NCBI GenBank assembly: GCA_038496675.1
Contig: CM076666.1
Coordinates: 15,640,766 to 15,704,765, forward strand
From: Rachycentron canadum
Taxonomy: Eukaryota; Chordata; Actinopteri; Carangiformes; Rachycentridae
Direction of reading: 5' to 3'
DNA: 64,000 nucleotides
Numbering within the stretch: position 1 is the first letter of the stretch; every line of letters begins with the position of its first letter. The position numbers and the translations under genes are program-made. Shown piece by piece: positions 49,301 to 61,149 of this stretch. Below the pieces are notes generated by a model, which was not told the origin of the DNA, ran no database searches, and saw only the letters and a program-made list of their open reading frames with translations.

Positions 49301-52300
49301 GAGGGCTCTGATAAAGGGCAGCGACTGTTTTTGAAAAGAGATTCTGGCCTCGGCTCAAGTTCTATGTCATCGTTGTGACTAATGTGTCAGCTGTTACTGT
49401 CAATATACTCTCAGTGTCTCTATTAACAGTTTACTCCCCACTGGTTAATGTGACCATATTATTCTCAAAAAATACAGATGTATTTCTTATTGATCATAGA
49501 ACCTAAGTAACAGAGAATATTATCTAATAATAACCGGGTGATATGAGCTGAAGTTTTTCATTTGTCTCCTCCATTCTAAACATAGCATGATATATGATGA
49601 GGTTTAGATGCTTTCGCAGCAGATGCTGATGTTGGAATCCTATTCTGGTTCTGCTTGGCCTTGATACTCGGTTTGACACTACTGATAACATTTTCAACTG
49701 TGAGTTTTTGAACATTTCACAGTCTCTGTTATTGACATTCCTCAACAGATGGTGCACATTATTATGTATCTACGAAAAAAAAAACAATGGGGAAAAAAAA
49801 GCATCAATATTCAGAAAAAATGGAGAGAAGCCACTGAACATGAGAGAATTTTTAGAAATTTAGGCCTGGAGATAAGCACCAAGCTTGAAATGACTGTATT
49901 TGTGCTCAAAGAACATTAAAAAAAAAAAAAAAAAGATATATATATATATAAAACAAATATTTAATCAAGACAAGCAATATATGAACTACTAAAAGCTTTA
50001 CATAGACACAAATATCATCTTGTCTTTCTTTATATATACTGTCTATGAAAATATTCATATAACTAGAAGTGCATTTAGAGACTGCAGACCAATGTTAAAG
50101 ACCATTTTCCAGATTACTGAGGAAAAAAATGAAATTCACAGTAAATTAACTGGATCTGCCCCAAAATGTAATGGGTTTTCTCCTGGCCCATTACCAATCC
50201 CATCCCTCCGCCAAGTTCAGTGCATATTCCTGCTGACATCCTGCAATACAGTGTAATCCAATACAGCACATATAACCACGAGTTTATCTTCATCTTCAAA
50301 AGAAATTAACCAATACACATCTTGACAAAAACTAAACAGTATGTGCTTCACAAAGATCGTATTCAGTGTATCACATTGTTACAGTTGGTGTCCCTTTTAT
50401 TTTGTCCCCCGTGGTTTCTGCTCTAATCATGTTTATATCTGCAGTACTGCTGCAGACATGCATTTTGAAATGTATCTTTCGAGTAATATTTCTTCTATGT
50501 GAGTTTCTCTTAATGTAGCTTTTCTATCTTGCTACATTTAATCCTGCCACAAATCCTCATTAGATTAAACGTTGGTGAAAAGTAACCAGCTTTCAAAAAC
50601 CGCCAGTAAAACTCCCTTCATCTTTTTGTGTGTTGAAATACATTTCAGGAAGGTCGTCTCTGTTGTCTGCTTGTGGAACATCTGCATCATGCATCCTCCA
50701 CAACACTTCATCTATGTATAAAGGCTCTTTGTGTATCCCACCTAGGACTAGTGTGACTCCCAGTTGCACAACAAAAAGGAAATGGTGGGAGACATCTGGT
50801 ACTCAAGGACTGTGCTCATTCATACATGCATAGGAGCTCTGAGGCTGCAGTATCCCACAGTGATCTTAGGTGTGTGTGTGTGTGTGCATATATCTGAAGA
50901 TATATGAAGATTGTATATTTTTGTTAGTGTCAGCAAATCCCATCAAAAGACCAAACACCGACAATGTATTAATCCATCTCTCAATACTTTTTTCTTTTTC
51001 TTTTTCTTTTTTTTTTTTTTTTTTACAACTTTCCTACTCTGTCTGTGGTCAATTTGTTGCAAAATGCACATAAAAAACTTGTAAATGACTGCTACTTGTA
51101 GGTACTTGTACTTTACTAAAACCTCTTTATGGCTATAGTAAAGTGAAAATACGACTCCTCAGATTTATCCAATGACCCTTTAGCCAGTGAACATAACGGG
51201 ATATAAAAGAATAGATCAACCTCAATCAGCGACTACTGTAAAGTGCTACATACAGAATGATGTATTAACAAATGATGCATCAGCCACAGGAATAGCTTTT
51301 GTTCTAGCAGTCATTTTTTCACCAGAGAAACTTTACATAAATGAGTCTTACATCTGTGAAGTTGTGCTGTAATTTAATGTGATGGAGATTTTGACACAGT
51401 TGTTGAGACCTGTTAAACATCTTTGGCAGGATCTCGTCACATATTTGTGTTAAGATGCCCAGACAGGTTGTAAGGGACACATGATCTTCACTTCACAATC
51501 ATCCTGTCATTTTATATCAGCTTCAAAAGCGAGCATTATAAGTCTTGTATCAGCTTGTACGAGGCATCCCTGTGGAGTTGCAATCGAAACTGATAACTAC
51601 CCATATTCATCAATGAATGGATGGCTTGTGTTTAATGGGTTTGTGGTCTATGAGTGAAAATGTTAAAAAATAAAGTCTCTCTGCTGCCATTTCAGTTGCT
51701 TCAGATGCTGCTTTTGTGGCCAGGGCCCCTCTCTGAATGCTGAGTAGGGCCTGGAGGCTCAAACATTGTTGAGACCCACACAACTCCACTTTGAATTTTA
51801 GATGACATCCCAAAGTTTTCAAACATACCACATCTGTCAGGGTAAATTTTAGGGAAAGATGAATAAAACATCTTTCCCTAAAATAAAACAATAAAACAAA
51901 CAATAAAACAAACAACAAGATATCTGGGATAGTTATGGATCAGTCCGCCACACAATTCTTGGTTTTGAATATTTCACTTAGAATGAACAATCTCCACTAT
52001 GGATAATAATACAGTGTTAGATGTGCAGCAACAAGTTATCATGTATAAATGAGGATATATATATTGGTAATGAGTAATAAAGCCACATAAAGTACATAAT
52101 GGGCATTAGAAGGGGAATCTCTATTTCAAACGGAATTTCTTAAAAAGCTGTATCAAGTTTGTTTTGGCTAACAGTGGATAGATACAGCATCATACTGTGA
52201 TATGCCTATATATATGTTTGTCTTTTTTCTTGTTCTTTCTTTTTTTTTTTTTGCCTTCTTCCCACTTTTGGATCCTGGCTGTTTGCCCTACGCTAGATTA

Positions 52301-52320
52301 TCCTCCTCTTATTCTTTCAC
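49301..52320. other. Intergenic between divergent ppef2 and gsdf
   Basis: About 3 kb of AT-rich DNA with homopolymer runs (A at about 49917-49934, T at about 51007-51024). A 16-bp hairpin is listed separately. No coding exon could be supported. Regulatory elements for either neighbour are expected, but apart from the two proximal promoters none is visible. Confidence 0.5.
51846..51884. repeat. Perfect 16-bp hairpin upstream of gsdf
   Basis: attttagggaaagatg, a 7-nt loop (aataaaa), then the exact reverse complement. It lies about 650 bp upstream of the gsdf start codon. It may be the remains of a foldback insertion. Confidence 0.75.
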
Positions 52321-52334
52321 ACAGGACAGAGGAG

Positions 52335-52535
52335 AAGACAACAATGTTAAGTATCTCAAGGCCATGCTGGGGTACAGGAAGATAAAAACCCAGGTTCCCA
52401 GGCCCTGACAAACAATACTTAGGACAGCATCCCTGTCTCATCACTCCTGAATCCTCCACACAGCAGACACGCTGAACCAACAACAGCCTTTTCCTCGACT
52501 GAAACCAGTTAGCTCGACCATCCAGCTCGTCCGCC
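52335..52535 (+). promoter_or_regulatory. gsdf proximal promoter and 5-prime UTR
   Basis: Within 200 bp upstream of the start codon are: tcaaggcca at 52356-52364, a full match to the Nr5a (SF-1/Ff1) half-site; aacaatg at 52340-52346, a Sox core; a TATA-like gataaaaac at 52381-52389; and acaaaca at 52408-52414, a forkhead core overlapping another aacaat. Nr5a, Sox and Fox factors are plausible regulators in gonadal somatic cells. The start codon at 52536 has context ccgccATGt. Confidence 0.5.
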
Positions 52536-54598
52536 ATGTCCTTTGTATTCATTGTCATGATGATGCTTCTGGGCACTTCAGTGATGACTGCATTTGTCTT
52601 GCAACCATCCAGTCACCCAGTTTCCCATCACAGGTCAGTATCAAACCTGTTTACGCACAAACCTGTATTGGCAGCTTGACTTTTCTTTGCATACAGAGAA
52701 CATTTAAAACCATCTCTCTCAATATTGTCAAAAACAATATGATCAGGTTACTGTATTTTTAAATAGCCTCACTGCTCTTGATGTGCCATATCAGATTACA
52801 TATCGGAGGATCTGTGGAGGCATGTGTGCTGAGGCCTTTCTCCTGTTTTGGCTCAGCCAAATTATTGTTCCCACAGGCCATTGATGGTAGTGAGGGAGTG
52901 TGTGTTGTAAAGATCTGACAACTGCATCGCACGTGGATTGGAACATTGGATTGCTAACTAATGCATCTGCAAAGTTTTTTTCTTGTTTTTGCGAAATGTC
53001 CGGGATTCCTTTTATTTCTAAATGTTTCCATTTGATAATTTTTTAACAATTTATTTCAATGTGATTCTGTATGTGATGTTCAGGTGCCATGCTGAATCGC
53101 TGCAGTCCATCAGGAAGGGTCTCCTCAGAGCTCTCAACCTGCAGGCTGAGCCGTGGCTGCCTGCTGGTGGGCTGGACGCTGTTAGGGAGAAGTGGCAGAG
53201 CACTTTCAGCACCCTTTCTAAACAGACTGAAGGTTAATGGAATTCCTAATTCCTACAAACCTCACTTGATCCCACATTTTTCCAGCCTTTGTGTTTTTTT
53301 TAAACAGAGAAATCCAGCCAAATGTCTAAATTACTCTTGTTTCACTGTTTCTTTTTCCATTCTATTCCAGCTGCAACCATCTCTGTGCCAGATGATGGTG
53401 GAAACAGTGGAAGCCTGAAGTGCTGCTCCATGACCTCTGAGATCTTCATGAAAGGTACGCAACAACGTGCATGTGTAGTGTATGTGCAGCCATACTGACA
53501 TGCACTTATTTATGAAAAATATATCCATTCTAATGTTTGCTAGATCTGGGCTGGGACAACTGGGTGATCCACCCTTCCAGCTTTACCATTGTCCAGTGTG
53601 CACTCTGCAACCCTGAAGTGAACCCTGTGCAATGTCCATTGTCCCACACCATCATGCAGGATGCCCACTCACAGGTAAAAAAACACTTAGGCACTTGCAT
53701 AAAGGAGTATTAAGTTGCAATAAATAGAAATACTTGGTTACTTTCCACTACTCTGTGAATTTCAGTGGAGCAGCAAGCAGCAAGAACCATAAAGGTGAAA
53801 GAGCCTGTTTTCTCCTCGTCACTGCCAACATAAATGCACAAATACAAGCCAAGGCACTACCCAGAATTGGTCAACCAGAAGAATGTGGCAACAGAACTGT
53901 CTTAAATAGAGTTTCTGGTTTATGTGAACTAAATTTGAAATTTACTCTCCTTTCACTCAAATCTCATATCTCATATGTTTATCCAAATGTTGTGAAGTAT
54001 ATTCAGTCCTGTAAAAGGTTGGTATAATATACATGAACCTTTTTATCTGTTGATACATTTAGCAGAATCTAAATTTTCAGATGCATCTTTTGAAATGAAG
54101 TTTAAAGACCTCATTTATACTTTTGTTATTAAGTTTTTTATTCTAATTAGCACTGGCTAAAATTAATTTATATTTATTTATTATTCTTTTTCTTTCTTTC
54201 TTCTGTCAGCAATATCACTACTGTACCATATAACACATTTTTGCTTTTTTTTTTTTGATGTGAGTTGATGTGAACTGTCTATTTCATTTTGGCTTATACA
54301 AACTGAACTTTGTATCTTAGAAGAGCTTTTTTTTTTTTTTTTTTAAATCATTCCATTCAGTCATTTATTTAGTCTTGTGTGAGAGCTTTTGCAACGTAAC
54401 AATCAAACTCTGTCACCTTGCTCGACTCCTCCTCTCTTTGTTGTTGTTCTCCAGGAGCCATGTTGTCAGCCCAACTCCCAGGAAACAGTTCCTGTCGTCT
54501 ACGTGGATGAGTCCAGCGCCATCGTCATTTCCTCTGTGCAGCTGACCCGCAGCTGTGGCTGTAGACCTGGAGACATCCAGCAGCCCGGCAGAGAGTAA
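52536..54598 (+). CDS. gsdf: Gonadal soma-derived factor (TGF-beta family)
   Basis: Exons 52536-52633, 53084-53232, 53371-53454, 53544-53674 and 54455-54598, all with canonical GT-AG introns. They give 201 aa, close to the usual Gsdf size. A signal peptide (about 1-20) leads to a short proregion, then a cystine-knot domain: CC (100-101), VQCALC, VQC, PCC and a final SCGC. The CALC segment stands where most TGF-beta ligands have C-x-G-x-C, and no RxxR furin site precedes the CC. Gsdf is a fish growth factor secreted by Sertoli and granulosa cells next to germ cells. It promotes male differentiation and is the sex-determining gene in some species. Neighbours ppef2 and nup54 match the known gsdf neighbourhood. 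A polyadenylation signal AATAAA lies at 55061. Confidence 0.92.
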
Positions 54599-55095
54599 AT
54601 TGTGTTTGTGCAGACCAATCTTCTCTCACAAACACTTATGCTGCTTCTGTTGAGTATTTCTCTTGAGTTTCAGGTGTTATCTTAGATTATTACAATGTGT
54701 ATTCAACACTAAGCGTGGGAACCTAAGCAAAGACTCAGTTTTGCATTCCTGTTTCTCTACTGTAACCAGTAAGAATGATACAAGTGGTAGCACAGATTTG
54801 TTGAAGCAACCAAAGATAAAACTGATCAATTTTTTTAATCTTATCTTTTTATCTTTATCTATGATGGGGGATGATACAGCTCAGTCACAGTCATTTGTTA
54901 GCTATTTCTTTTGAACAGTTACCACCCATCAAGTTTGCATAGAAAAGAAAAGTTTGCATAGAAAAAAAGAAAAAAAATGCAATTCTTTTGATAAATCCAA
55001 GTATTTCTCTTGCAACAAGCTTTGGAAACCACTTATGTGAAGTGCAGCTGACACTTGTGTAATAAATGCTGCCAGTTTATCTTAAAATAAATCTC
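54599..55095 (+). other. gsdf 3-prime UTR
   Basis: Follows the TAA at 54596-54598. AATAAA at 55061-55066, with a second AATAAA-containing stretch (taaaataaatc) at about 55086, gives an expected UTR of about 0.48 kb. Confidence 0.55.
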
Positions 55096-56625
55096 ACGAG
55101 GACAGGCTGCTATTTAAAGTTACTAACTGTTACTAAGTGTTCCCTGCAAAAATGTGAGACTATCCAGAGCCAAATCCTCTCACAGATAGACCACTTGTCT
55201 GTTGTCTGATCTGTGAAACAACTGTTTCCTTAATCCCGACAAATTTGGTTCACAAAAATCTCAGTGTAGTAAAACTGTTTAGGTTAAGGTTTTGAGCATA
55301 TTTTTCTCATATAATAAGAGCAGATTGTGTTCATCAGCTGAACTCCCTCCACCTTAAAGTTGATATCAACTTTTATGGGGTATGAACAACATCTGTTCTG
55401 TGCTTTTCCACAAACTTTGGCCAGGCTCCATTTTCATGTTTCAACTGGCATCAAAAACAAACGGGACACTGCTGCCCCACAAACCTAAAAAAAATTCCAT
55501 TTTGGACAATTTAACTGTGTATTGGTTATATGAAAGATACAAGATCCACACAAGAAAACATAGTTTGGTATCATGTTGCTGGCTAAAAGTAATTACATTA
55601 ACTGAAATTTATAATACATAATTCATAATACCTTGATATATTTTGTTGCATGACCTTGTGCTGCTTAATACTGACTAAATTTATTAAAGTAAAGATCTAA
55701 TGCCTGGCAGACAAAATTTAATCCAATTTAAATGGCATCTAAATTGATTTAATTTGTTTTAAAACAAATGGCCAGTTGACTGTTTTACTTTAAGTATTTC
55801 AGTGTCTCTTCTATTATTTTTAGCCACAATAATCCAAATTATGTTTGAGTTATGTTTGAGGTTTTTTTTTTTTTTTAAAGCTGGGTTATTCTATGTCTCC
55901 AACTATTACTTATTATTAGCTTCAGGCTTTTTTTGTTTGTTTGTATGGTTGGTTGTTTTTTTTGAACAATCATTTGTTGTTTGGTTGTATGCTCACACTC
56001 ATTTTACCAAGTTACCTCACCATTCACTTTTCAAGTATTTTTCACAAGTGGAATATTACATAGCAGAGTGATATATAAGCTCAACTTAATCAATACACTT
56101 TGATCAAATGCAGAATGTTTTATTGCTTATGACACTGATTTACCATCTTAGTCGTGCACATTTTTTAAAATAAAAATTATTGAAATGTACAGTTTTGTGC
56201 TTTGAGAAGTTTTATTTTGGTTAATAGTTGGTATGATTCTTAAAAAGATTTTGTTAAAGGAGTTCCTTATGACAGTTTTCAGGATTTCATGTCTGCCAGA
56301 CAGTAACACACTAACTTTAGAGGGAGGAAAATAGCAGATGAAGAAATGTTGGCACCCTACTCCAGAAAACCAGGCGCCGGTCAGGGGAAGAGCAGCATGT
56401 TCTGACAAGCCTTTATTGTTTTTGCTTTTGCATGTATTTGCACTCAGGGCTTTTTTTGAATCTTTTTGTGGCTGCAGTGGAGCTTTAACTGATGATTTTC
56501 AAGTTGTGCAAGAAAGATATTGATCCTGGGCGACATTAAAACGACAGTTTTGCAAGAGGACAGCAAGATTGGGGCCTACAGCACAGCATTGCCAGCAATT
56601 TGATAATTGATCGATATTCAACAGA
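55096..56625. other. Intergenic between gsdf and the unknown gene
   Basis: AT-rich with T-runs. No gene or repeat could be supported. The last 200 bp probably contain the promoter and 5-prime UTR of the next gene, but no TATA box or CpG block is obvious. Confidence 0.5.
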
Positions 56626-57438
56626 ATGTTAAAATATTTTACTGTGTGGATGTCTTTTATGGTACTGCCCTCACTCCTGCTGGTTGTTGGGGCAGCTGAG
56701 TGTTCAGAGAAGGAAACGTTGCTGAGACCGAGACTGATCCCCAGCATGGTGACACAGCTGACTGACTGTTTAATGGAGTGCACTGGGATGACGTTCATCA
56801 AAAAGCTGCAACTGCAGGACCAGCATAATATACGGCTTAAAGACTCTACAGAAGGTAAGGAGCCACAGCAGGGCATTTTTTTTTTAACCCAAGGAGGTTT
56901 TGCTGCAAAATGAAATATATAAGGCTGTGCATGTTCTATAAATAAAACCTGGACTAAATGCTGAGACATTATCAGTAGTGCAGACCATCACTGACTGTGA
57001 CCTGTTTTATTTTATGTTGTACGTATGATGAACAGCTGTGTGTAGGCCTTCACAAACTAGTTTCTCCTCCCAGGAGACCTCGGGGAATACTGTTGGTCTA
57101 CGGATCTCAAGTGCACCACTGGGGAGAGCTTTCAGCATGCCTATGTAGTGTTGCCTGTGGATATATCTATTGAACATGAGCAACTGGAAGTGAAAGCCAC
57201 TGTCCCCACTACCACCACACTGCACGTGCACAACAGTCCGACCACAATCGCAGAGAGCTGTGGCCTCCGTTACGACGTCACAGAGCACTTCAGTACACAC
57301 AAGTCAGGGACGTCATTTTGTGTTCAGGTTGTCACCCAGGAAGATGCCCTGGGGGACAGTGTTCTTAAATGTCCCCCCTATCTGGTCACCTTTTGGCAGA
57401 GAAACAAAAATCAGTCCAACCACCAAGGTGGTCGATAA
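56626..57438 (+). CDS. Unrecognised small secreted protein, two exons
   Basis: Exon 1 (56626-56854) ends GAAG|gtaagg. Exon 2 (57074-57438) starts after ctcccag, and phase 1 joins in frame to give 197 aa. The first 24 residues form a clear signal peptide (MLKYFTVWMSF, then VLPSLLLVVGA). The mature part has eight cysteines: C26, a DCLMEC pair, YCWSTDLKC, ESCG, SFC and LKCPP. No membrane segment or GPI signal follows. The second exon alternates hydrophobic and polar residues (HAYVVLPVDISIEHEQLEVK), suggesting a beta-rich fold, perhaps cytokine- or Ig-like. I do not recognise the family. A long frame across a canonical intron plus a signal peptide make it likely real. The stop is 5 nt before a transposon. 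Confidence 0.65.
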
Positions 57439-57443
57439 AATAT

Positions 57444-57863
57444 CAGAGGTGGAATAAGTATTTATACCTTTTACTCAAGAACAAGTACTACTACCACTCA
57501 GTAAAACACTTCAATACTAGTAAAAGTCCTGCATTAAAATGTTACCTTAGTAACCATATGCAAGTATAATCAGGAAAATCTACTTAAAGTAAAAGAGGTA
57601 AAAGTACTCACTGCAGAAAACTGGCTTCTGTGACTCTTATACTAACACATGATCAGATTCTGATTATTATTACTAATCATCACTGTATAAGCAGTGGCCA
57701 TTTGCAGTTGTTGTTCATTGAGGTGAAGCTGATTTTTAATAATTTAATATGCAACTAATGATGATTATCATTATGCATTAATCAACTGATAATTAATTGT
57801 CAGGTGTTTTTTGTACTTAAGAACAGCACTTGAGTAAATGAACTTAATTTTATTCCACCACTG
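57444..57863 (+). mobile_element. Non-autonomous hAT-like element
   Basis: The left end is cagaggtggaataagta. The right end, ttaattttattccaccactg, reverse-complements to cagtggtggaataaaatt, so the termini match as inverted repeats. Flanking 8-mers taaaatat and taaaacct resemble a decayed 8-bp target duplication, typical of hAT elements. The interior has the usual aagtaaaagt/gtactt words and agtcctgcattaaaat. It has no coding capacity and forms most of the 3-prime UTR of the preceding gene. Confidence 0.7.
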
Positions 57864-58618
57864 TAAAACCTATGAGGCTGCCAATCAGTATTCTAATTGG
57901 CAGCAAGGTTGAGTCAGGTTGTTACCATAACGTAAGCTGCATCTGAATGTGTAAGTCCTGTTTATACTATAACCATAATACATACAATAGTGTGTAACGA
58001 ATTGTGATTATTTCCCACTGGCTTAAACAGTATTTGTTGCATTTATGTAGATGCAAAAGTTCTCTATTACATTATTCCAATGAAGAGTATATATATCGGA
58101 TGGCAATGGTTGTAAGTGCTTATGGCAGTAATATAACATTTTATTTTCTTTTTACAATCACATGTTAAAGTGTTTGACTATATGGGGAGTTCTCATTACA
58201 ATGTATGGGCATGGACTCTGTGCACAGAGTCTATACAGCAAACTTTATGGACAAATTTGTGCTGGGATTGTTTGAGATATACAGTAATATCATATTTAGA
58301 ATACTACTACTATATATCATATGTACACTGTGCATCCTGCATGTGTTTACACTGTACACATATGTATTGTGTCAGTATGTATTCATCTGATTATTATATA
58401 ATGTGACATTTCTATTATTTACCTAAAACAGATTTCACCTGCCACTGATTGTGTGGTCAGAATTATCTGGGTCTACTATTCTAACATTTTTGTTTTTATA
58501 ATCTATTATTATAGAGGTAAAAATATAGTGTCACCTACTGGTTGTCATGGAAACTAATGGAAATACAACAATATTGTTCTCTACAGCATCCAACCACTGG
58601 ATGGCAAGCAAGCCACAG

Positions 58619-58619
<1 letters not shown>
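57864..58619. other. Intergenic, nothing recognised
   Basis: AT-rich DNA without supported features. Confidence 0.5.
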
Positions 58620-58716
<97 letters not shown>

Positions 58717-58754
58717 GTGCGTGTGTGAGTGTGAGTGTGTGTGGGTGTGTGTGT
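58620..58754. repeat. Long (GT)n microsatellite
   Basis: About 65 GT dinucleotides with a few interruptions (gcgtgtgcgtg, gagtgtgag) near the right end. It produces spurious Val/Cys and Thr/His open frames. Confidence 0.97.
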
Positions 58755-60340
58755 TTTGCATGTGAGTGAGTATTTTATGTAAAATGAAACTCACATTGTT
58801 GTGATATGTGATGTGATCAAATTTGAACCAGTTGAAACATTATTAAAATATCTGTCTGTTATAAAAACTGAGACATTTCATACAACTATGGAGGTGTGTA
58901 TAAAGCTAGTTGAGTGCAGTTATCTTATCAACTTATGATGTGCTCAATAAAGCCAAATGAAACTCTAACTCTTTTGAGAAACTGTTTTGAAATCTTGAAA
59001 CAAATACCAGGCTTTGGAGAGTGTGTGGGGCCCAAATCTCCCTCTATAATTATTATCCTCTTATTAACCTAAATATTAAGATGTTTGAGTAAGTGAGAAA
59101 ACTTACAGTGCTGAAGCTGCCAAAGCACAGTTCCTAAACATGAACACTATTTTGGTTATCTGTTGTACACATAAAAATGTAATCCTGGTTTTAGAGTCTT
59201 GAATAAGGTCTTAGTTAGGCTTTGAGAAACCTGAATATGCTACCTGGAGTAATGCAATGCTGTGGCTTGTAAATATCTATATCTCTGGATTTTCTTTGTT
59301 GGTGAGGAATTAAGTCACAACTGCAAACACATGATCAGAAACCTGGATGTTGTTATGATCACGTACACAAGAATATGAATAACCAGGTTTCTTATGTTCC
59401 TTGTAAATGTCATATCCAAAATATGATTGAAACCAGGATCAGAGTCATAATATGGACATTGATATGCATGTAAACACACTCACGTTTGGATATAAAAAAA
59501 AGTTTTGTCTATATGTCTGTTATGTCTATGATATTACAGTCTCATGATACATTCAGCTGTCCTGAGCCTCCACTTAGGTCTAAATGAAAGAAGGTGGTGC
59601 TGGCATGCTCTGTTGGCAGACAACCAGTAGCAGCGTAACATAACCACCCAGGGTGAGTGTCCAGTAACAGACCCTTCTCCACAGCCTGTGCTCCAAGAAC
59701 AGCAACACAAAGACACACAGGCTACATTGATTTTTCAACCCAGGCAAAACTCTTTTCTGATGTACTAAGTGATTTCTCTTTTGTTTGTTGCAGGCTTGGC
59801 TGTAAAATCTGAACTCAGTCGTCAAAACTGGCACAGACGAAGTACAATGTGTTCGAAAATGAAAAGTCTGCTTTCTGGTCTGGTATTTCTGGTGAGGCGC
59901 ATGAAACCCTACCAGCTCCATCAGCTGGATATGTTTGAATAAGCAAACTGTTGCATCAACAGCCAGTAGCAAAATTTGGATTCTGGTAAATGACACATGT
60001 CACATGAACCAAGAATCAAATCATGTCCTGATCACATACATTTTAATTACTTCAGTATACCATCATGTGGAACATCTTAATATTTTACACTGGTACCAGT
60101 GTTTTTCAAAGCATAACAGATGTTATCATGTTAAAGACTGGTGTTCAGATTTTTTTCCCCAAAGAGATATATATGTTGAATAAAATGATTTTGCCCATCA
60201 AGCAATATTTGCAGATGATACAAACATACATTGGCTTTAAGAGGAGGAAAAATCACACTCTGGGGTATCAGAAATGATCTCCAGGAATGTTAATTCTCCA
60301 TTTATCTATCTATTTATATTCATCATGCAAACATGCATCA
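58755..60340. other. Intergenic, nothing recognised
   Basis: An AATAAA at about 58946 (gctcaataaagcc) could end a transcript on the plus strand, but no exon can be tied to it. No other feature was supported. Confidence 0.45.
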
Positions 60341-60499
60341 GCCTTAAAATCGACTGTCACACATGAAATGCCAAAGCTTTAATCAGGGCTCATGACAAGA
60401 CTGTGTGATACAAACACATGTAAACACAGATGACTGTACCATGTCTGCTGACCTCCAGTAAAGTTAATTCTCTCTGGAAGGAATTCTAAAGGACAAGCA

Positions 60500-60554
<55 letters not shown>

Positions 60555-60620
60555 GTTGTTGTTGTTGTTGTTTTCTCACGACTTTGAATGAACTTCTATA
60601 TCTTTTTAGGTTATTGACAG

Positions 60621-60689
<69 letters not shown>

Positions 60690-60934
60690 GCTATTTTTCA
60701 TTTGCCTTAAAATCAGCTGTCATGCACCAAATGCTTTGTGATACAAACACGTGTAAACACAGATGACTGTACCATGTCTGCTGACCTCCAGTAAAATTCA
60801 TTCTCTCTGGAAGAAATTCTAATAAACAAGCAGCTGATTTTATTTATTAGTATTAGTTGTAACAGTATTTTCTGATGGCATTAAATGTGTCAGCTTGAAT
60901 GTACCAGAAAATTCTCAAAAGAAAGAAGGAACAC

Positions 60935-60983
<49 letters not shown>

Positions 60984-61066
60984 AAGCCAAGACTTCATTC
61001 AGGGCTCATAACACCGCTGTGTGGTACAAACACATGTAAACACAGATGACTGTACCATGTCTGTCA
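60341..61066. repeat. Triplicated minisatellite with embedded microsatellites
   Basis: Three copies of a 85-160 bp unit (60341-60499, 60703-60832, 60982-61066) share acacagatgactgtaccatg followed by tct. Copies 1 and 2 also share ctgctgacctccagtaaa and ttctctctggaag. Copies 1 and 3 share ttcagggctcat-type sequence that copy 2 has lost. Each copy is preceded by a (TATC)n tract (short near 60305, then 60622-60690 and 60937-60983). A (TTA)n/(GTT)n run lies at 60503-60572. Spacing is about 331 and 283 bp. Confidence 0.85.
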
Positions 61067-61149
61067 CGCAGGGGTAATAGTGTAAAGTTTGGGCAAACTG
61101 TAGCGAGGAAAGACAAATAGGATTTGTTGAGGGTGTAAATGGACTTTAT

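Noticed and set aside
56941..56946. AATAAA after exon 1 of the unknown gene
   Set aside because: It lies in the intron; exon 2 continues the frame for 121 codons. A short alternative transcript is possible but unsupported.
58542..58794. Val/Cys- and Thr/His-repeat open frames
   Set aside because: Translation of a (GT)n microsatellite.
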